DNA of 64,000 bases from Desulfovibrio sp. A2 (lineage in GTDB: Bacteria; Desulfobacterota; Desulfovibrionia; Desulfovibrionales; Desulfovibrionaceae). Below, one piece after another: positions 35,158 through 43,816 of the stretch (position 1 is the first letter of the stretch; each line of letters opens with the position of its first letter). The translations under genes were made by a program, and so were the position numbers. Location: positions 7,503 to 71,502 of the forward strand of contig NZ_AGFG01000065.1 in assembly GCF_000226255.1 (NCBI RefSeq). The letters are read 5' to 3'. Under the pieces are notes generated by a model. It worked only from the letters and a program-made list of their open reading frames with translations. It searched no databases and was not told the origin of the DNA.

Positions 35158-35220
35158 ATGAAAAGTTTTGGGGGGAGGGGGCCGGGGAGGGAGACCTTTT
35201 TCAAAAGGTCCCCTCCCCGG
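35158..35220 (-). repeat. G-rich hairpin repeat after fabF (copy 2 of 3)
   Basis: The head GAAAAGTTTTGGGGGGAG is followed by CCGGGGAGGGAGACCTTTT, which pairs with AAAAGGTCCCCTCCCCGG (18 bp with one bulged A), 12 bases after the fabF stop. Same spacing and head as the copy after lon. A short stem CTTTTCATA/TATGAAAAG (35131-35165) overlaps its edge. Confidence 0.75.
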
Positions 35221-35232
35221 AAATTCATCCCG

Positions 35233-36480
35233 TTATCCCTTCCAACGCTTGTAGAGCATGCAGCAGTTCGTCCCGCCGAAGCCGAACGAGTTGCACAGCG
35301 CGTATTCTGCCTGGTGCTTTTCCGAGCCGCTGGCCATGTAGTTCAGGTCGCACTCGGGGTCCGGGGTTTCGCGGTTGATGGTGCCGGGGATGATGCCGGT
35401 GTGCAGCGTCATGACGCTGAACACGCCCTCCATCCCGCCCGCCGCGCCCAGCAGGTGCCCGGTCATGGACTTGTTGGCCGTGATGCGGATGTTCTTGGCG
35501 TGGTCGCCGAACACCTTCTTGATGGCCTTGGTTTCGCACAGGTCGTTGAGGTGCGTCGAGGTGGCGTGGGCGTTGATATGGTCCACGTCCTCGGGGCGGA
35601 TGCCCGCCTCGTTGATGGCGGCCAGCATGGCCTGCGCCATGCCCAGGCCGTCCTCGTGCGGGGCGGTCATGTGATAGGCGTCGCCCGATGCGCCGTAGCC
35701 CACCACTTCGGCGTAGATGGTCGCGCCGCGCGCCTGGGCCGATTCCAGCGATTCCAGCATCAGGAAGCCCGAGCCTTCACCGATGACGAAGCCGTCGCGC
35801 TCGTTGTCGAACGGACGCGACGCCTTGGTGGGGTCGTCGTTGCGGGCGGTGGACAGGGCCTTCAGGGCGGTGAAGCCCGAAACGCCCATGGGCGTGATGG
35901 TGGCTTCCACCCCGCCGGTGATCACCGCGTCGCAGCGGCCCATGACGATGTCGGTGTAGGCATAGCCGATGGCATGCTGGCCAGAGGCGCAGGCGCTGGT
36001 GGTCACCAGGTTGGGCCCCTTGGCCCCGGTGAAGATGGAGACCTGGCCGGGGGCCATGTTGGAGATCAGCATGGGGATCATGAACGGCGAGACGCGGTTG
36101 GGCCCCGACTCCACGAGCTTGGAGTGGAAGACCTCGATGGTCTGAAGCCCGCCAAGCCCCACGCCCAGCAGCACGCCCACGCGATGGGCGTTGGAATCGT
36201 CGATGACGAGGCCGGAATGCTCGACGAGCATCTTGCCGGACGCCACCGCGAACTGGACGAAGCGGTCCATGCGCTTGGCCTGCTTGGCCGGGATGTGCTG
36301 TTCCGGGTCGAAACCCTTGACCTCGCCGGCGATGCGCGAGGTGTACTCCGAAGCGTCGAAGTGGGTGATGGGCCCGATGCCGGACTTTCCGGCCACCAGG
36401 TTTTCCCAGCTTGTCGCAAGGTCGTTACCAAGGGGGGTGATGGCCGCAAGGCCGGTCACGACGACACGCTTTCCGGTCAT
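35233..36480 (-). CDS. fabF: beta-ketoacyl-ACP synthase II
   Basis: 415 residues; ATG preceded by GAGGAA. Catalytic C164 (TTSACASGQHAIG) and the two histidines in INAHATSTHLND and KSMTGHLLGAAGG. It elongates acyl-ACP with malonyl-ACP. It follows acpP after a 180-bp spacer with a hairpin, the common acpP-fabF order. Confidence 0.97.
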   Translation of the reverse strand: MTGKRVVVTGLAAITPLGNDLATSWENLVAGKSGIGPITHFDASEYTSRIAGEVKGFDPEQHIPAKQAKRMDRFVQFAVASGKMLVEHSGLVIDDSNAHRVGVLLGVGLGGLQTIEVFHSKLVESGPNRVSPFMIPMLISNMAPGQVSIFTGAKGPNLVTTSACASGQHAIGYAYTDIVMGRCDAVITGGVEATITPMGVSGFTALKALSTARNDDPTKASRPFDNERDGFVIGEGSGFLMLESLESAQARGATIYAEVVGYGASGDAYHMTAPHEDGLGMAQAMLAAINEAGIRPEDVDHINAHATSTHLNDLCETKAIKKVFGDHAKNIRITANKSMTGHLLGAAGGMEGVFSVMTLHTGIIPGTINRETPDPECDLNYMASGSEKHQAEYALCNSFGFGGTNCCMLYKRWKG

Positions 36481-36599
36481 TAAGATTTCCTCTTGGCGGT
36501 AGTGGGGCCGAGTTCGCGCGAACGGGGTGGATGTGGAACGATGGCGAGTGGTTGCGCGCCGTTCGCGTGGTTTCGGCCGTGCGGAAGAAAAGCGCGAGA

Positions 36600-36626
36600 G
36601 CGTCTTATGACCTCGTCATAAGACGC
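36600..36626 (-). terminator. attenuator-like hairpin between acpP and fabF
   Basis: GCGTCTTATGAC (36600-36611) pairs perfectly with GTCATAAGACGC (36615-36626), loop CTC. Minus-strand sequence after it has a CTTTTCTT stretch 9 bases on. A partial terminator here would explain how more acyl carrier protein than FabF is made. That is inference. Confidence 0.6.
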
Positions 36627-36660
36627 CCGCATGCGATCTTCGTTACGTGAAGAACAAGCC

Positions 36661-36891
36661 CTACTGCTTGCTCTTGATGTAGGCGATGGCGTCCTTGACC
36701 TTGAGGATCTTCTGGGCATCGTCATCGTCGATTTCGGTGCCGAATTCCTCTTCCATGGCCATTATCAGTTCGGTCAGGTCGAGCGAGTCGGCGCCAAGGT
36801 CTTCCACGAAGGAGGCTTCGGGCTTCACTTCTTCGGCGGACACGCCAAGCTGATCCATGATGATCTTCGTGATTTTCTCTTCAACGGACAT
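36661..36891 (-). CDS. acpP: acyl carrier protein
   Basis: 76 residues; ATG preceded by GGAGGG. The phosphopantetheine serine is S36 in [13 protein letters not shown], with the usual acidic helices. It carries the growing acyl chain for FabH, FabG and FabF encoded beside it. Confidence 0.98.
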   Translation of the reverse strand: MSVEEKITKIIMDQLGVSAEEVKPEASFVEDLGADSLDLTELIMAMEEEFGTEIDDDDAQKILKVKDAIAYIKSKQ

Positions 36892-36953
36892 GGTCCCTCC
36901 AATGCTGTTTTTCTCGTTTCGGTGCCGGTCGGTGCTGCGTACGCGGCGGGGAA

Positions 36954-37697
36954 CTAGCAGTACATGCCGCCGTTGACGGCGATGACCTGCCCGGTGATGT
37001 AGCCCGCCTTATCGGAAGCCAGAAAGGCCACGGCATCGGCGATGTCCTGGGGCAGGCCCAGACGCCGGAGCGGGATGGCTTCGATATATGCCGCGCGAAT
37101 CTCGTCGGTGAGCTTCGCGGTCATGTCTGTTTCGATGAAGCCGGGGGCCACGGCGTTGACCGTGACGTTGCGCCCGGCAAGTTCCTTGGCGGCGGACTTG
37201 GTCATGCCGATCAGCCCCGCCTTGGCGGCGGAATAGTTGATCTGCCCGGCATTGCCCATCTGGCCCACCACCGAAGTGATGTTGACGATGCGGCCCCTGC
37301 GCTGCTTGGTCATCAGCTTGGCCGCCTCGCGCAGGCAGGTGAACGCGCCGGAAAGGTTCACGTCCAGCACGCGGTCGAAGTCCTCGTCCTTCATGCGCAG
37401 GATGAGCCCGTCCTTGGTGATGCCCGCGTTGTTCACGAGCACGTCGAGGACGACCTTCTCCCTGATTTCTTCCTGAAAGAACGCGGCCACGGCGGCTGCG
37501 TCGGAAACGTCCAGCCGGAAGGCGCGCGCCGAACCGCCCGCAGCGTTGATGCCAGCGGCCACGGCTTCGGCTTCCTCGGGCTTGCTCACGTAGGTGAGGT
37601 AGACCTGAAAGCCCTCGCGGGCCAGGGTTTCCGCCACGGCCTTGCCGATGCCCCGGGAGCCCCCGGTGACCAGCGCGGTGGAAGTGAGTTCGCTCAT
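36954..37697 (-). CDS. fabG: 3-oxoacyl-ACP reductase
   Basis: 247 residues; ATG preceded by GAAAGG. Short-chain dehydrogenase with the NADPH loop TGGSRGIG (11-18), NNAG (89-92) and the catalytic set S142, Y155, K159 (YSAAK). It reduces beta-ketoacyl-ACP. It is 62 bases before acpP. Upstream, a 437-bp spacer full of nested repeats separates it from fabH. Confidence 0.97.
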   Translation of the reverse strand: MSELTSTALVTGGSRGIGKAVAETLAREGFQVYLTYVSKPEEAEAVAAGINAAGGSARAFRLDVSDAAAVAAFFQEEIREKVVLDVLVNNAGITKDGLILRMKDEDFDRVLDVNLSGAFTCLREAAKLMTKQRRGRIVNITSVVGQMGNAGQINYSAAKAGLIGMTKSAAKELAGRNVTVNAVAPGFIETDMTAKLTDEIRAAYIEAIPLRRLGLPQDIADAVAFLASDKAGYITGQVIAVNGGMYC

Positions 37698-37828
37698 TCG
37701 GCCTTTCTCATGTTGCGGGTTGCAAAGGGCACCGCCTTATACCGCAAAGACAGTGGGACTTCAATTGGCCCGTTCCGGGGTGCCCCGGGTGAAGAATGTC
37801 GTCTTTTCTTCCGGCATCCGGCGATTCG

Positions 37829-38136
37829 TTGGCAAACGGATTTTTTTCCGCTGGCAAGGAAAACGAGCCTGCCATGAGGGAGTGCCCTAGCCGTTAGGCG
37901 AGCGAAGCGAACCTTACGGATAGGGACCGCAACGCGTACTCTTGTTGTATTCGACCGAGCCTTAGCCGTTAGGCGAGCGCGCAGCGCGAGTCTTACGGAT
38001 AAGGACTGCAGGGCTATGGCAGGCGAAGTTTGACCGCCCTGCGCTCAATGCCCGTAAGGCTCGCAGACTCGCCTAACGGGCACGCTACGCGCCCTTCGGG
38101 TCGGTCCGCCAGCGGGAAAAGGGCCGTTTGCCAGTT
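37829..38136 (-). repeat. hairpin element A3 after fabH, interrupted by three REP-like repeats
   Basis: Core blocks match A2 in order: TGGCAAGGAAAACGAGCC with CTGCCATGAGGGAGT (to 37883), TACTCTTGTTGTATTCGACC (from 37937), ATGGCAGGCGAAGTTTGACC (from 38016). Outer arms TTGGCAAACGG (about 37829) and CCGTTTGCCA (about 38124-38133) pair, and the right end runs into the fabH stop. Insertions with CCGTTAGG-type hairpins split it at 37884-37936 (copy 3, 37891-37919), 37958-38015 (copy 4, 37966-37998) and about 38034-38107 (copy 5, inverted, 38052-38079). No gene in the 37698-38134 spacer. Confidence 0.8.
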
Positions 38137-39127
38137 AAAAATGCAACAGCGCGGCACCCCAGGTAAACCCGCCGCCGAACGTGGCCAGCAGCACGCGCAT
38201 GCCGGGGCGCAGCACGCCCTTGGCGCGCGCGTCGGCGATGGCCAGCGGCACGGACGCGGCCGAGGTGTTGCCGAATTCGTGCAGGTTCACGAACACGCGC
38301 TCGGTGGGGATGCCCAGGCGGTCGCCCACGGCCTCTATGATGCGCAGGTTGGCCTGGTGCGGAATGAGCAGGGCCACGTCGTCGGTGGTCAGCCCGTTGC
38401 GTTCCAGCACTTCCTGGCTGATGGCGGCCATGTTGCGCACTGCGTGCTTGAACACGTCGCGGCCGTTCATCTGCACGAAGAAATCGTCGCCGATGGGGTC
38501 GCCCTTGGCGTAGGGGGTACTGGTGCCGCCGCCGATGGTCAGCAGGCCGCCCAGGTTGCCGTCGGACGCGCAGCGCACGTCTTCGAGCAGGGCGCCTTCG
38601 CCGTCGGCAGTGATCACCGACGCGCCCGCACCGTCGCCGAACAGCACGCAGGTGGAGCGGTCGGCCCAGTTCAGGCGGCGGGTAAGCGCCTCCGTGGCGG
38701 TCAGCAGCACGCGGGCTTCGGGCTGGGCGGCCACGATGGCGCGCGCCATGGACAGGCCGTACACGTAGCCCGAGCAGGCCGCGTTGAAATCAAAGGCCAT
38801 GGCCCCCACGATGCCCAGCTTGGCCTCGATGAGGCAGGCGGTGTTGGGGCACAGGTAGTCGGGGGTGCAGGTGGCGTTGATGACGTGGGTGATCTCGCCC
38901 GGCTCCATGCCCGCGTCGGCCAGGGCCAGGCGGGCGGCCTCCGCCGCCGCGTCCGAGGCGTTCTGCCCCTCGGCCAGGCGGTGGCGCTGCTTGATGCCGG
39001 TGCGGGTGGTGATCCACTCGTCGGTGGTCTCCACGATCTTTTCAAGGTCGAAGTTGGTCAGCACGTCCACGGGGGTGTACGCACCGAATCCCCTGACCCG
39101 GCAGGCAATATCGCGCGATGCTGTCAT
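38135..39127 (-). CDS. fabH: beta-ketoacyl-ACP synthase III
   Basis: 330 residues from the ATG at 39127 (GGAA upstream); an upstream in-frame ATG at 39196 has no ribosome site. Catalytic triad C118 (FNAACSG), H257 (LIPHQANLRI) and N287 (HEFGNTSAAS). It starts fatty acid synthesis from acetyl-CoA and malonyl-ACP. It follows plsX after 146 bases. The stop codon touches hairpin element A3. Confidence 0.96.
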   Translation of the reverse strand: MTASRDIACRVRGFGAYTPVDVLTNFDLEKIVETTDEWITTRTGIKQRHRLAEGQNASDAAAEAARLALADAGMEPGEITHVINATCTPDYLCPNTACLIEAKLGIVGAMAFDFNAACSGYVYGLSMARAIVAAQPEARVLLTATEALTRRLNWADRSTCVLFGDGAGASVITADGEGALLEDVRCASDGNLGGLLTIGGGTSTPYAKGDPIGDDFFVQMNGRDVFKHAVRNMAAISQEVLERNGLTTDDVALLIPHQANLRIIEAVGDRLGIPTERVFVNLHEFGNTSAASVPLAIADARAKGVLRPGMRVLLATFGGGFTWGAALLHF

Positions 39128-39273
39128 GTGGCTGGTTCCGGTGGGCGCGCAGGGCGCGCCATGTGGCAGGGTGGGAAGGCTAGGGCATTTCACCATCGAA
39201 GGGGGCCTGCTGAGAATGCTCTGGCGGCACGGGCAGCGCCGTCACGCGCCGGGTGGGCGTTTCAGGAAATGTC

Positions 39274-40314
39274 CTATTTGATCGCCTTGCCGTAGCGGGT
39301 GAGCTCCTCGTTGGCGCTGATGGCCTTAATGAGGCGTTCGTTGGTTTTCTTTTCCACGAAGGTGGCGGCCAGCTTGACGGCGCTGCGCACGGCCTTGGCG
39401 TTGGACTTGCCGTGGCAGACGAAGGCGATGCCCTGCAAGCCCAGCAGCGGCGCGCCGCCGTATTCGGCGTAGTCCACGAACTGGGCGAAGCGGCGGAAGG
39501 CGGACTTGGCGAGCAGGGTGCCGATCTTGGGCAGAAAGCCGGAAAGCAGTTCGCGCTTCAGCACGCGGCCCAGCGACGAACTGAGGCCCTCGCTGAGCTT
39601 CAGGGCCACGTTGCCCACGAAGCCGTCGCAGACCACCACGTCCACCTCGCCGCTGAAGATGTCGCGGCCTTCCACGTTGCCCACGAAGTTGATGCCGTTC
39701 TGGGCCAGCTTGAACAGTTCGTAGGCTTCCTTGACCTGGGTGTTGCCCTTGCCCTCTTCCTCGCCGATGCTCAGAAGGCCGATGCGCGGCGAATCGCACC
39801 CCAGAAGGTCGCGCGCAAAGGCGTCGGCCATGAGGCCGAACTGGAACAGGTGATGGGGCTTGCAGTCCACGTTGGCCCCCACGTCCAGAAGGACGATGGG
39901 GTTCTTCTCGGTGGGCATGATGGAGGCGAGCGCGGGCCTGTCCACGCCGGGGATGCGTCCCATGATGAACATGCCGCAGGCCACCGTGGCGCCGGAATGA
40001 CCGGCGCTGACGATGCCGTGGGCCTGCCCGTCGCGCACCAGGCGGCAGGCCACCTGGATGGAGGCGTCCTTGCGGCGGCGCAGGATGTCCGAAGGCTTTT
40101 CGTCCATGCCCGCAACCTCGCTGGCATGAACAATATCATAGGCGACGCCGTCAAGCGGGAGTTTGGCCAGTTCCGCCTGCACCTTCGCCTGGTCGCCGAC
40201 CAGCAGAAGGGCGATCCCCTTGTCGCGCGCCGCCTCTATCGCGCCGGGGACCACCACGGAGGGGCCGAAATCCCCCCCCATGGCATCCACGGCGATGATG
40301 GTGGCGTTATTCAT
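39274..40314 (-). CDS. plsX: phosphate acyltransferase PlsX
   Basis: 346 residues. N-terminal IIAVDAMGGDFGP, GHSGATVACGMF and the C-terminal YAEYGGAPLLGLQG are family marks. It turns acyl-ACP into acyl phosphate for phospholipid synthesis. The ATG overlaps the end of rpmF by 8 bases (ATGAATAA), so translation is coupled. rpmF-plsX-fabH is a widely shared order. Confidence 0.96.
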   Translation of the reverse strand: MNNATIIAVDAMGGDFGPSVVVPGAIEAARDKGIALLLVGDQAKVQAELAKLPLDGVAYDIVHASEVAGMDEKPSDILRRRKDASIQVACRLVRDGQAHGIVSAGHSGATVACGMFIMGRIPGVDRPALASIMPTEKNPIVLLDVGANVDCKPHHLFQFGLMADAFARDLLGCDSPRIGLLSIGEEEGKGNTQVKEAYELFKLAQNGINFVGNVEGRDIFSGEVDVVVCDGFVGNVALKLSEGLSSSLGRVLKRELLSGFLPKIGTLLAKSAFRRFAQFVDYAEYGGAPLLGLQGIAFVCHGKSNAKAVRSAVKLAATFVEKKTNERLIKAISANEELTRYGKAIK

Positions 40315-40486
40315 TAGGCTGAGCGACCACCTGACGGCCCTTGTAGGTGCCGCAGCTCGGGCAGGCGCGATGCGGAACGGTGGGCTCGCCGCAGGCGCAG
40401 TACACGATGGTGGGCACGGCCACGCGGTCGTGCGAACGACGCATGCCCTTCTTGGACTTGGACTTCTTGTTCTGCTGAACGGCCAT
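40307..40486 (-). CDS. rpmF: 50S ribosomal protein L32
   Basis: 59 residues, [20 protein letters not shown] at the start, then a zinc ribbon with C30, C32, C42 and C45 ([22 protein letters not shown]). ATG preceded by AGGAGAGG. It overlaps plsX by 8 bases and follows yceD by 45 bases. Confidence 0.97.
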   Translation of the reverse strand: MAVQQNKKSKSKKGMRRSHDRVAVPTIVYCACGEPTVPHRACPSCGTYKGRQVVAQPNE

Positions 40487-40531
40487 GACGTTCCTCTCCT
40501 GGATGTCCCGCCGAGGGCGGCGGGGGTTGTG

Positions 40532-41140
40532 CTACTTCTTTTCGATGGTAAGGCCGCGCAGGGCGGCAAGCCTGGGGTCGCCCTCTTCGTTCTTGCAGGC
40601 GCACGAAGAGGTGTTCAGGTTGCTTCCGCACGACGGGCACAGGCCCTTGCACCCGGTGGAGCACAGCGGCTTCACCGGCAGGGCCAGCAGAAATTCTTCC
40701 CACAAGAGGCCGGACAGGCTCACTTCCACGCCCTGCCCGGAAGGGGAGATGCGCATCACGGCCTCGTCAACGTCCTCGAATTCTTCCGCCGGGGCCTCCG
40801 GAGCGGAAGCGACCGCCTTGCCGTGCCCGCGCGCGTCCTCTTGCTGGGGGCGCTGGGGCTGGGCGGGAAACGGCTCGAAGCTGTCGAAGGAATGGTCGAT
40901 GACCATTGCCGCGGGTTCTGCGCAACGGTCGCAGGGCGCGCTGATGCGCCCCGTGAGCCTGCCGCGCACAAGGCAGCCGTCGTCCTGCGGCAGCAGGAAC
41001 ACCGAGCCGCGTAGCGGCTCGACGATGGTGTACGGCAAAGCGAATTCGGCGATGGGGCCCTGCCAGACGGACTGGTCGTCAACCTCGTACTCGCCGCCGC
41101 CCGCCGGAATGTCCTTGAGCGGAATCCAAATCTGGTGCAT
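40532..41140 (-). CDS. yceD: YceD/DUF177-family protein with a C-terminal cysteine cluster
   Basis: 202 residues; ATG preceded by GAGGT. The DUF177 core ([17 protein letters not shown] ... [23 protein letters not shown]) is followed by [18 protein letters not shown] and CAC, a possible zinc site. YceD is linked to 23S rRNA or ribosome assembly and is normally next to rpmF. An acidic/Ala-rich insert occupies about 95-125. It heads the long minus-strand run and has a sigma-70-like promoter. Confidence 0.92.
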   Translation of the reverse strand: MHQIWIPLKDIPAGGGEYEVDDQSVWQGPIAEFALPYTIVEPLRGSVFLLPQDDGCLVRGRLTGRISAPCDRCAEPAAMVIDHSFDSFEPFPAQPQRPQQEDARGHGKAVASAPEAPAEEFEDVDEAVMRISPSGQGVEVSLSGLLWEEFLLALPVKPLCSTGCKGLCPSCGSNLNTSSCACKNEEGDPRLAALRGLTIEKK

Positions 41141-41160
41141 GGCTACCTCGCGAGCAGCGA

Positions 41161-41190
41161 TTACTACATGCGAACCCTTCGGGCTGTCAA
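41161..41190 (-). promoter_or_regulatory. sigma-70-type promoter of the yceD-rpmF-plsX-fab run
   Basis: On the minus strand TTGACA (41185-41190), 18 bases, then TAGTAA (41161-41166). The expected start is about 14 bases before the yceD ATG, leaving room for its GAGGT ribosome site. The -35 is a perfect match. Confidence 0.55.
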
Positions 41191-41198
41191 GAAAGGGG

Positions 41199-41225
41199 TT
41201 GCGTTTTTCGGGGCGGCGGTATAAG
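41199..41225 (+). promoter_or_regulatory. possible rpmB promoter
   Basis: TTGCGT (41199-41204), 15 bases, TATAAG (41220-41225). The -10 is good, but the -35 and the spacing are poor. It lies about 155 bases before the rpmB ATG and diverges from the yceD promoter. Confidence 0.3.
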
Positions 41226-41381
41226 ACTCCCATCTCTCGCGGCGGCAAACATCCAGAATGCGTCCGGAACGTGCCCGGCACATCGGTCGACGCCCGCCCC
41301 GCGCAGCGCCCCGGCGGCGAAACGCCACCGGCGGCACCCCAGAACGACCACGCGAACTTTGCACATATACGGAGGAAAGTC

Positions 41382-41591
41382 ATGTCCAAGCAGTGCGATG
41401 TGTGCGGCAAGAAGGCCCAGGTCGGCCACCATGTGAGCCACTCGAACATCAAGACCAAGCGTCGTTTCGAGCCGAACCTGCAGAGCGTCCGCCACCAGTA
41501 CCCCAACGGCGAAGTGAAGACCATCAGCGTCTGCACCCGTTGCCTGCGCTCCGGCGCGGTGGTGAAGCCCGCCGTCCGCAAGGTCGCCTAA
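41382..41591 (+). CDS. rpmB: 50S ribosomal protein L28
   Basis: 69 residues; ATG preceded by [29 protein letters not shown], then [10 protein letters not shown], with zinc-type cysteines C5, C8, C51 and C54. A single-gene transcript ending at a strong terminator. Confidence 0.97.
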   Translation: MSKQCDVCGKKAQVGHHVSHSNIKTKRRFEPNLQSVRHQYPNGEVKTISVCTRCLRSGAVVKPAVRKVA

Positions 41592-41612
41592 CGCTTTCCG
41601 ACCCATGCGCTC

Positions 41613-41645
41613 AAAAGCCCCGGTGGTTTCCGCCGGGGCTTTTTG
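41613..41645 (+). terminator. rpmB intrinsic terminator
   Basis: AAAAGCCCCGGTGG, loop TTT, CCGCCGGGGC followed by five T residues, 21 bases after the rpmB stop. Confidence 0.9.
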
Positions 41646-41751
41646 TCGTTTCCGCCACGCGGGTCCGGTGCGCCCCTCCGACACCCGAACGTCACCGTCA
41701 GCCCGGCGCATGGCGCTTCCCGTGCGGGGCGCGCCGGGGTAGGATGGGGCC

Positions 41752-42729
41752 ATGTTCTGGATGTTCCCCGCCCTGCTGGCGGCCCTGCTGGCCGCGCTGG
41801 ACGCCGCCCTGTTGCGCCGCTTCGCGGGTGACCTGCCCCCGGCGCGCATGGTGGCCTACCCGGTATTCTGGAGCATGCCGCCGTTTCTGGCGCTGCTGGC
41901 GGCGCGCGGACTGCCCGACCTGCCCCCGTCCTTCTGGACCGCCACGCTGGCGGCGGTGCCGGTGAACATGGCCGGGCATTTGCTCACGGCGTGGGCGGTG
42001 CGCCTCTCGCCGGTGTCGCGCACGGTGCCCTACCTGTGTTTTTCCCCCGCCTTCGTGGTGCTGAACGAATACCTGCTGCTGGGCGTGACGCCGCGCCCGG
42101 CGGGCGTGGCCGGGGTGTTGCTGGTGGTGGCGGGCAGCTGGGTGCTGAATGCGGACGGCAGCGGGGGTGGCATCGGGGGCGGCGGAAACGGGGCCGCCAA
42201 CGGGAGCGACGCCACCCTTTGGGTCCGCGTGCTGCGCCCCTTCCGCACCCTGGCGGCGGAGCGCGGCTCGCTGATCATGCTGGGGGTGGCCCTGCTGTGG
42301 AGCCTGGGCAGCGTGCTGAACCGCCAGATGGTGCTGCACGCCCCCCCGGCGGTGGCGGGGGCGGTGTTCTTCGCCATCTACGGCCCGGTGATGCTGGCCG
42401 CGCTGATGCTGTTCGGCGGGGTGCGCCCGCGCATGCTCTTCGACCGGCCGTTGCGGGGCATGACCATGGGGGCGGTGCTGTTCCTGGCCTCGTACGTGCA
42501 CTTCACGGCCATGAGCCTGACCACCGCCGCCAACATGATCGCGGTGAAGCGGCTGGACGGGGTGTTCGCCGTGCTGTTCGACCGGTTGGCCGCGCGCGTG
42601 CGCGGGGCCGGACGCGATGTGGCGGCGGGGACGCAGGTGGGGGGCGCGGCGCGCCCGCCCCGCGATGGCAGGCTGCCCGGCGCGGCCCTGATGGCCGCCG
42701 GTGCCGCGCTGGTGGTGTTGGCCTCCTGA
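41752..42729 (+). CDS. EamA/DMT-superfamily transporter
   Basis: 325 residues with about ten hydrophobic segments in two EamA-type halves, separated by a Gly/Asn-rich loop (about 137-155). Landmarks: MAGHLLTAWAVRLSPVSRTVPYLCFSP, SWVLNADG, GVALLWSLGSVLNRQMV. Members export amino acids or other metabolites; the substrate is unknown. The penultimate loop (VKRLDGVFAVLFDRLAARVR) is longer and more basic than usual. It is preceded by GTAGGA. Confidence 0.82.
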   Translation: MFWMFPALLAALLAALDAALLRRFAGDLPPARMVAYPVFWSMPPFLALLAARGLPDLPPSFWTATLAAVPVNMAGHLLTAWAVRLSPVSRTVPYLCFSPAFVVLNEYLLLGVTPRPAGVAGVLLVVAGSWVLNADGSGGGIGGGGNGAANGSDATLWVRVLRPFRTLAAERGSLIMLGVALLWSLGSVLNRQMVLHAPPAVAGAVFFAIYGPVMLAALMLFGGVRPRMLFDRPLRGMTMGAVLFLASYVHFTAMSLTTAANMIAVKRLDGVFAVLFDRLAARVRGAGRDVAAGTQVGGAARPPRDGRLPGAALMAAGAALVVLAS

Positions 42730-42959
42730 CCGGGGCCCGGCGCGCATTCAGCGCATTTTCCCGGCGGGATACGTCTTGCCGCCGGGCTTCGCCGTGACTA
42801 TCCTAAAAAGAATGGACGCACGGAAGCCCGTCGCGCCCCGCGCCGCCTCCTTCCCGTCCTCCTGTCCCCGTTTCGCCGTGCCTCCGCGCGCCCCGTTTTC
42901 CGCGTCTTCGCGCCGGGCCGTGGAGGCCCCGTTCCCACCGCAACCATCCCGGAGCCCCC

Positions 42960-43781
42960 ATGCCCCGTCTTGGTCTTGTCCTCTTGCTGGTCCCCTTTCT
43001 GGAATTCTACGTGCTGGTGGAGGTGGGCGCGCGCATCGGGGCGTTCAACGCCGTGCTGCTGGTGATCCTGTTCGCCATGGCGGGGGTGTGGCTGGCCCGC
43101 ACCCAGGGCATGGGCACGCTGGCTCGTATCCAGCAAAGCCTGGCGCAGGGGGTGCTGCCCGCCGACGAGATGCTGGACGGGCTGTTCCTGCTGCTGGCGG
43201 GCATCCTGATGGTGTTCCCCGGCTTCGTGTCCGACGTGTTCGGCGTGCTCCTGCTGCTGCCCCCCGTGCGCAGGCTGGCCGCGCATCTGCTGCGGCGGCA
43301 GATGAACGCCACCATGCAGGCCGAAGGCCGCACGGGCCAGGCGGGTGACCGCGCGGGCGGGCCGTCGGTGCACGTGCGCACCTGGTATTTCGGCCCCGGC
43401 GGGGCACGGCGCAGCGAAACCTTCGGTGGCGCCGGTCCCATGTTCGGTCCGGGGCAAGGCGGTCCCGGTGGCTTGGGCGGTCCCGGTGCGCCTGATGGCC
43501 CGGACGGTTTGAACGGCCCGGACGGCCCGGACAACGCGTATGGCGGCGGTCCCCATCCCTATGGTCCCGACCATGGGGGAGGCGGCATCGGGAGCGGCCA
43601 GGACGCCCGGCAGGAACCGCGCCGCACCGTGATCATCGACTGCGAACCGGTGAAGCCGTCCTCCCCGGCCGATGGAGCCAGCCCGTCTGACCAGACTGGC
43701 CAATCAGGCCAATCAGGCCAGTCTGGCGGCACGCCCGGCAGCACGTCTGGCGGCCCGGCGAGCGGTTCGGGCGCGCGCTGA
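42960..43781 (+). CDS. fxsA: FxsA-family membrane protein with a collagen-like tail
   Basis: 273 residues; ATG preceded by GGAG. The first 115 residues are FxsA: three membrane segments with PFLEFYVLVEVGARIGAFNA and GILMVFPGFVSDVFGVLLLLPPVR. The remaining 155 are hydrophilic, with a Gly-Pro-Asp rich stretch (GAPDGPDGLNGPDGPDNAYG) and a Ser/Gly/Gln repeat (QSGQSGQSGG). E. coli FxsA affects exclusion of phage T7 by F plasmids. The tail is far longer than in typical members (total about 160). Confidence 0.85.
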   Translation: MPRLGLVLLLVPFLEFYVLVEVGARIGAFNAVLLVILFAMAGVWLARTQGMGTLARIQQSLAQGVLPADEMLDGLFLLLAGILMVFPGFVSDVFGVLLLLPPVRRLAAHLLRRQMNATMQAEGRTGQAGDRAGGPSVHVRTWYFGPGGARRSETFGGAGPMFGPGQGGPGGLGGPGAPDGPDGLNGPDGPDNAYGGGPHPYGPDHGGGGIGSGQDARQEPRRTVIIDCEPVKPSSPADGASPSDQTGQSGQSGQSGGTPGSTSGGPASGSGAR

Positions 43782-43816
43782 CCCTGGCGCATCCAGTCCA
43801 CGGTTCCGCACATCCC

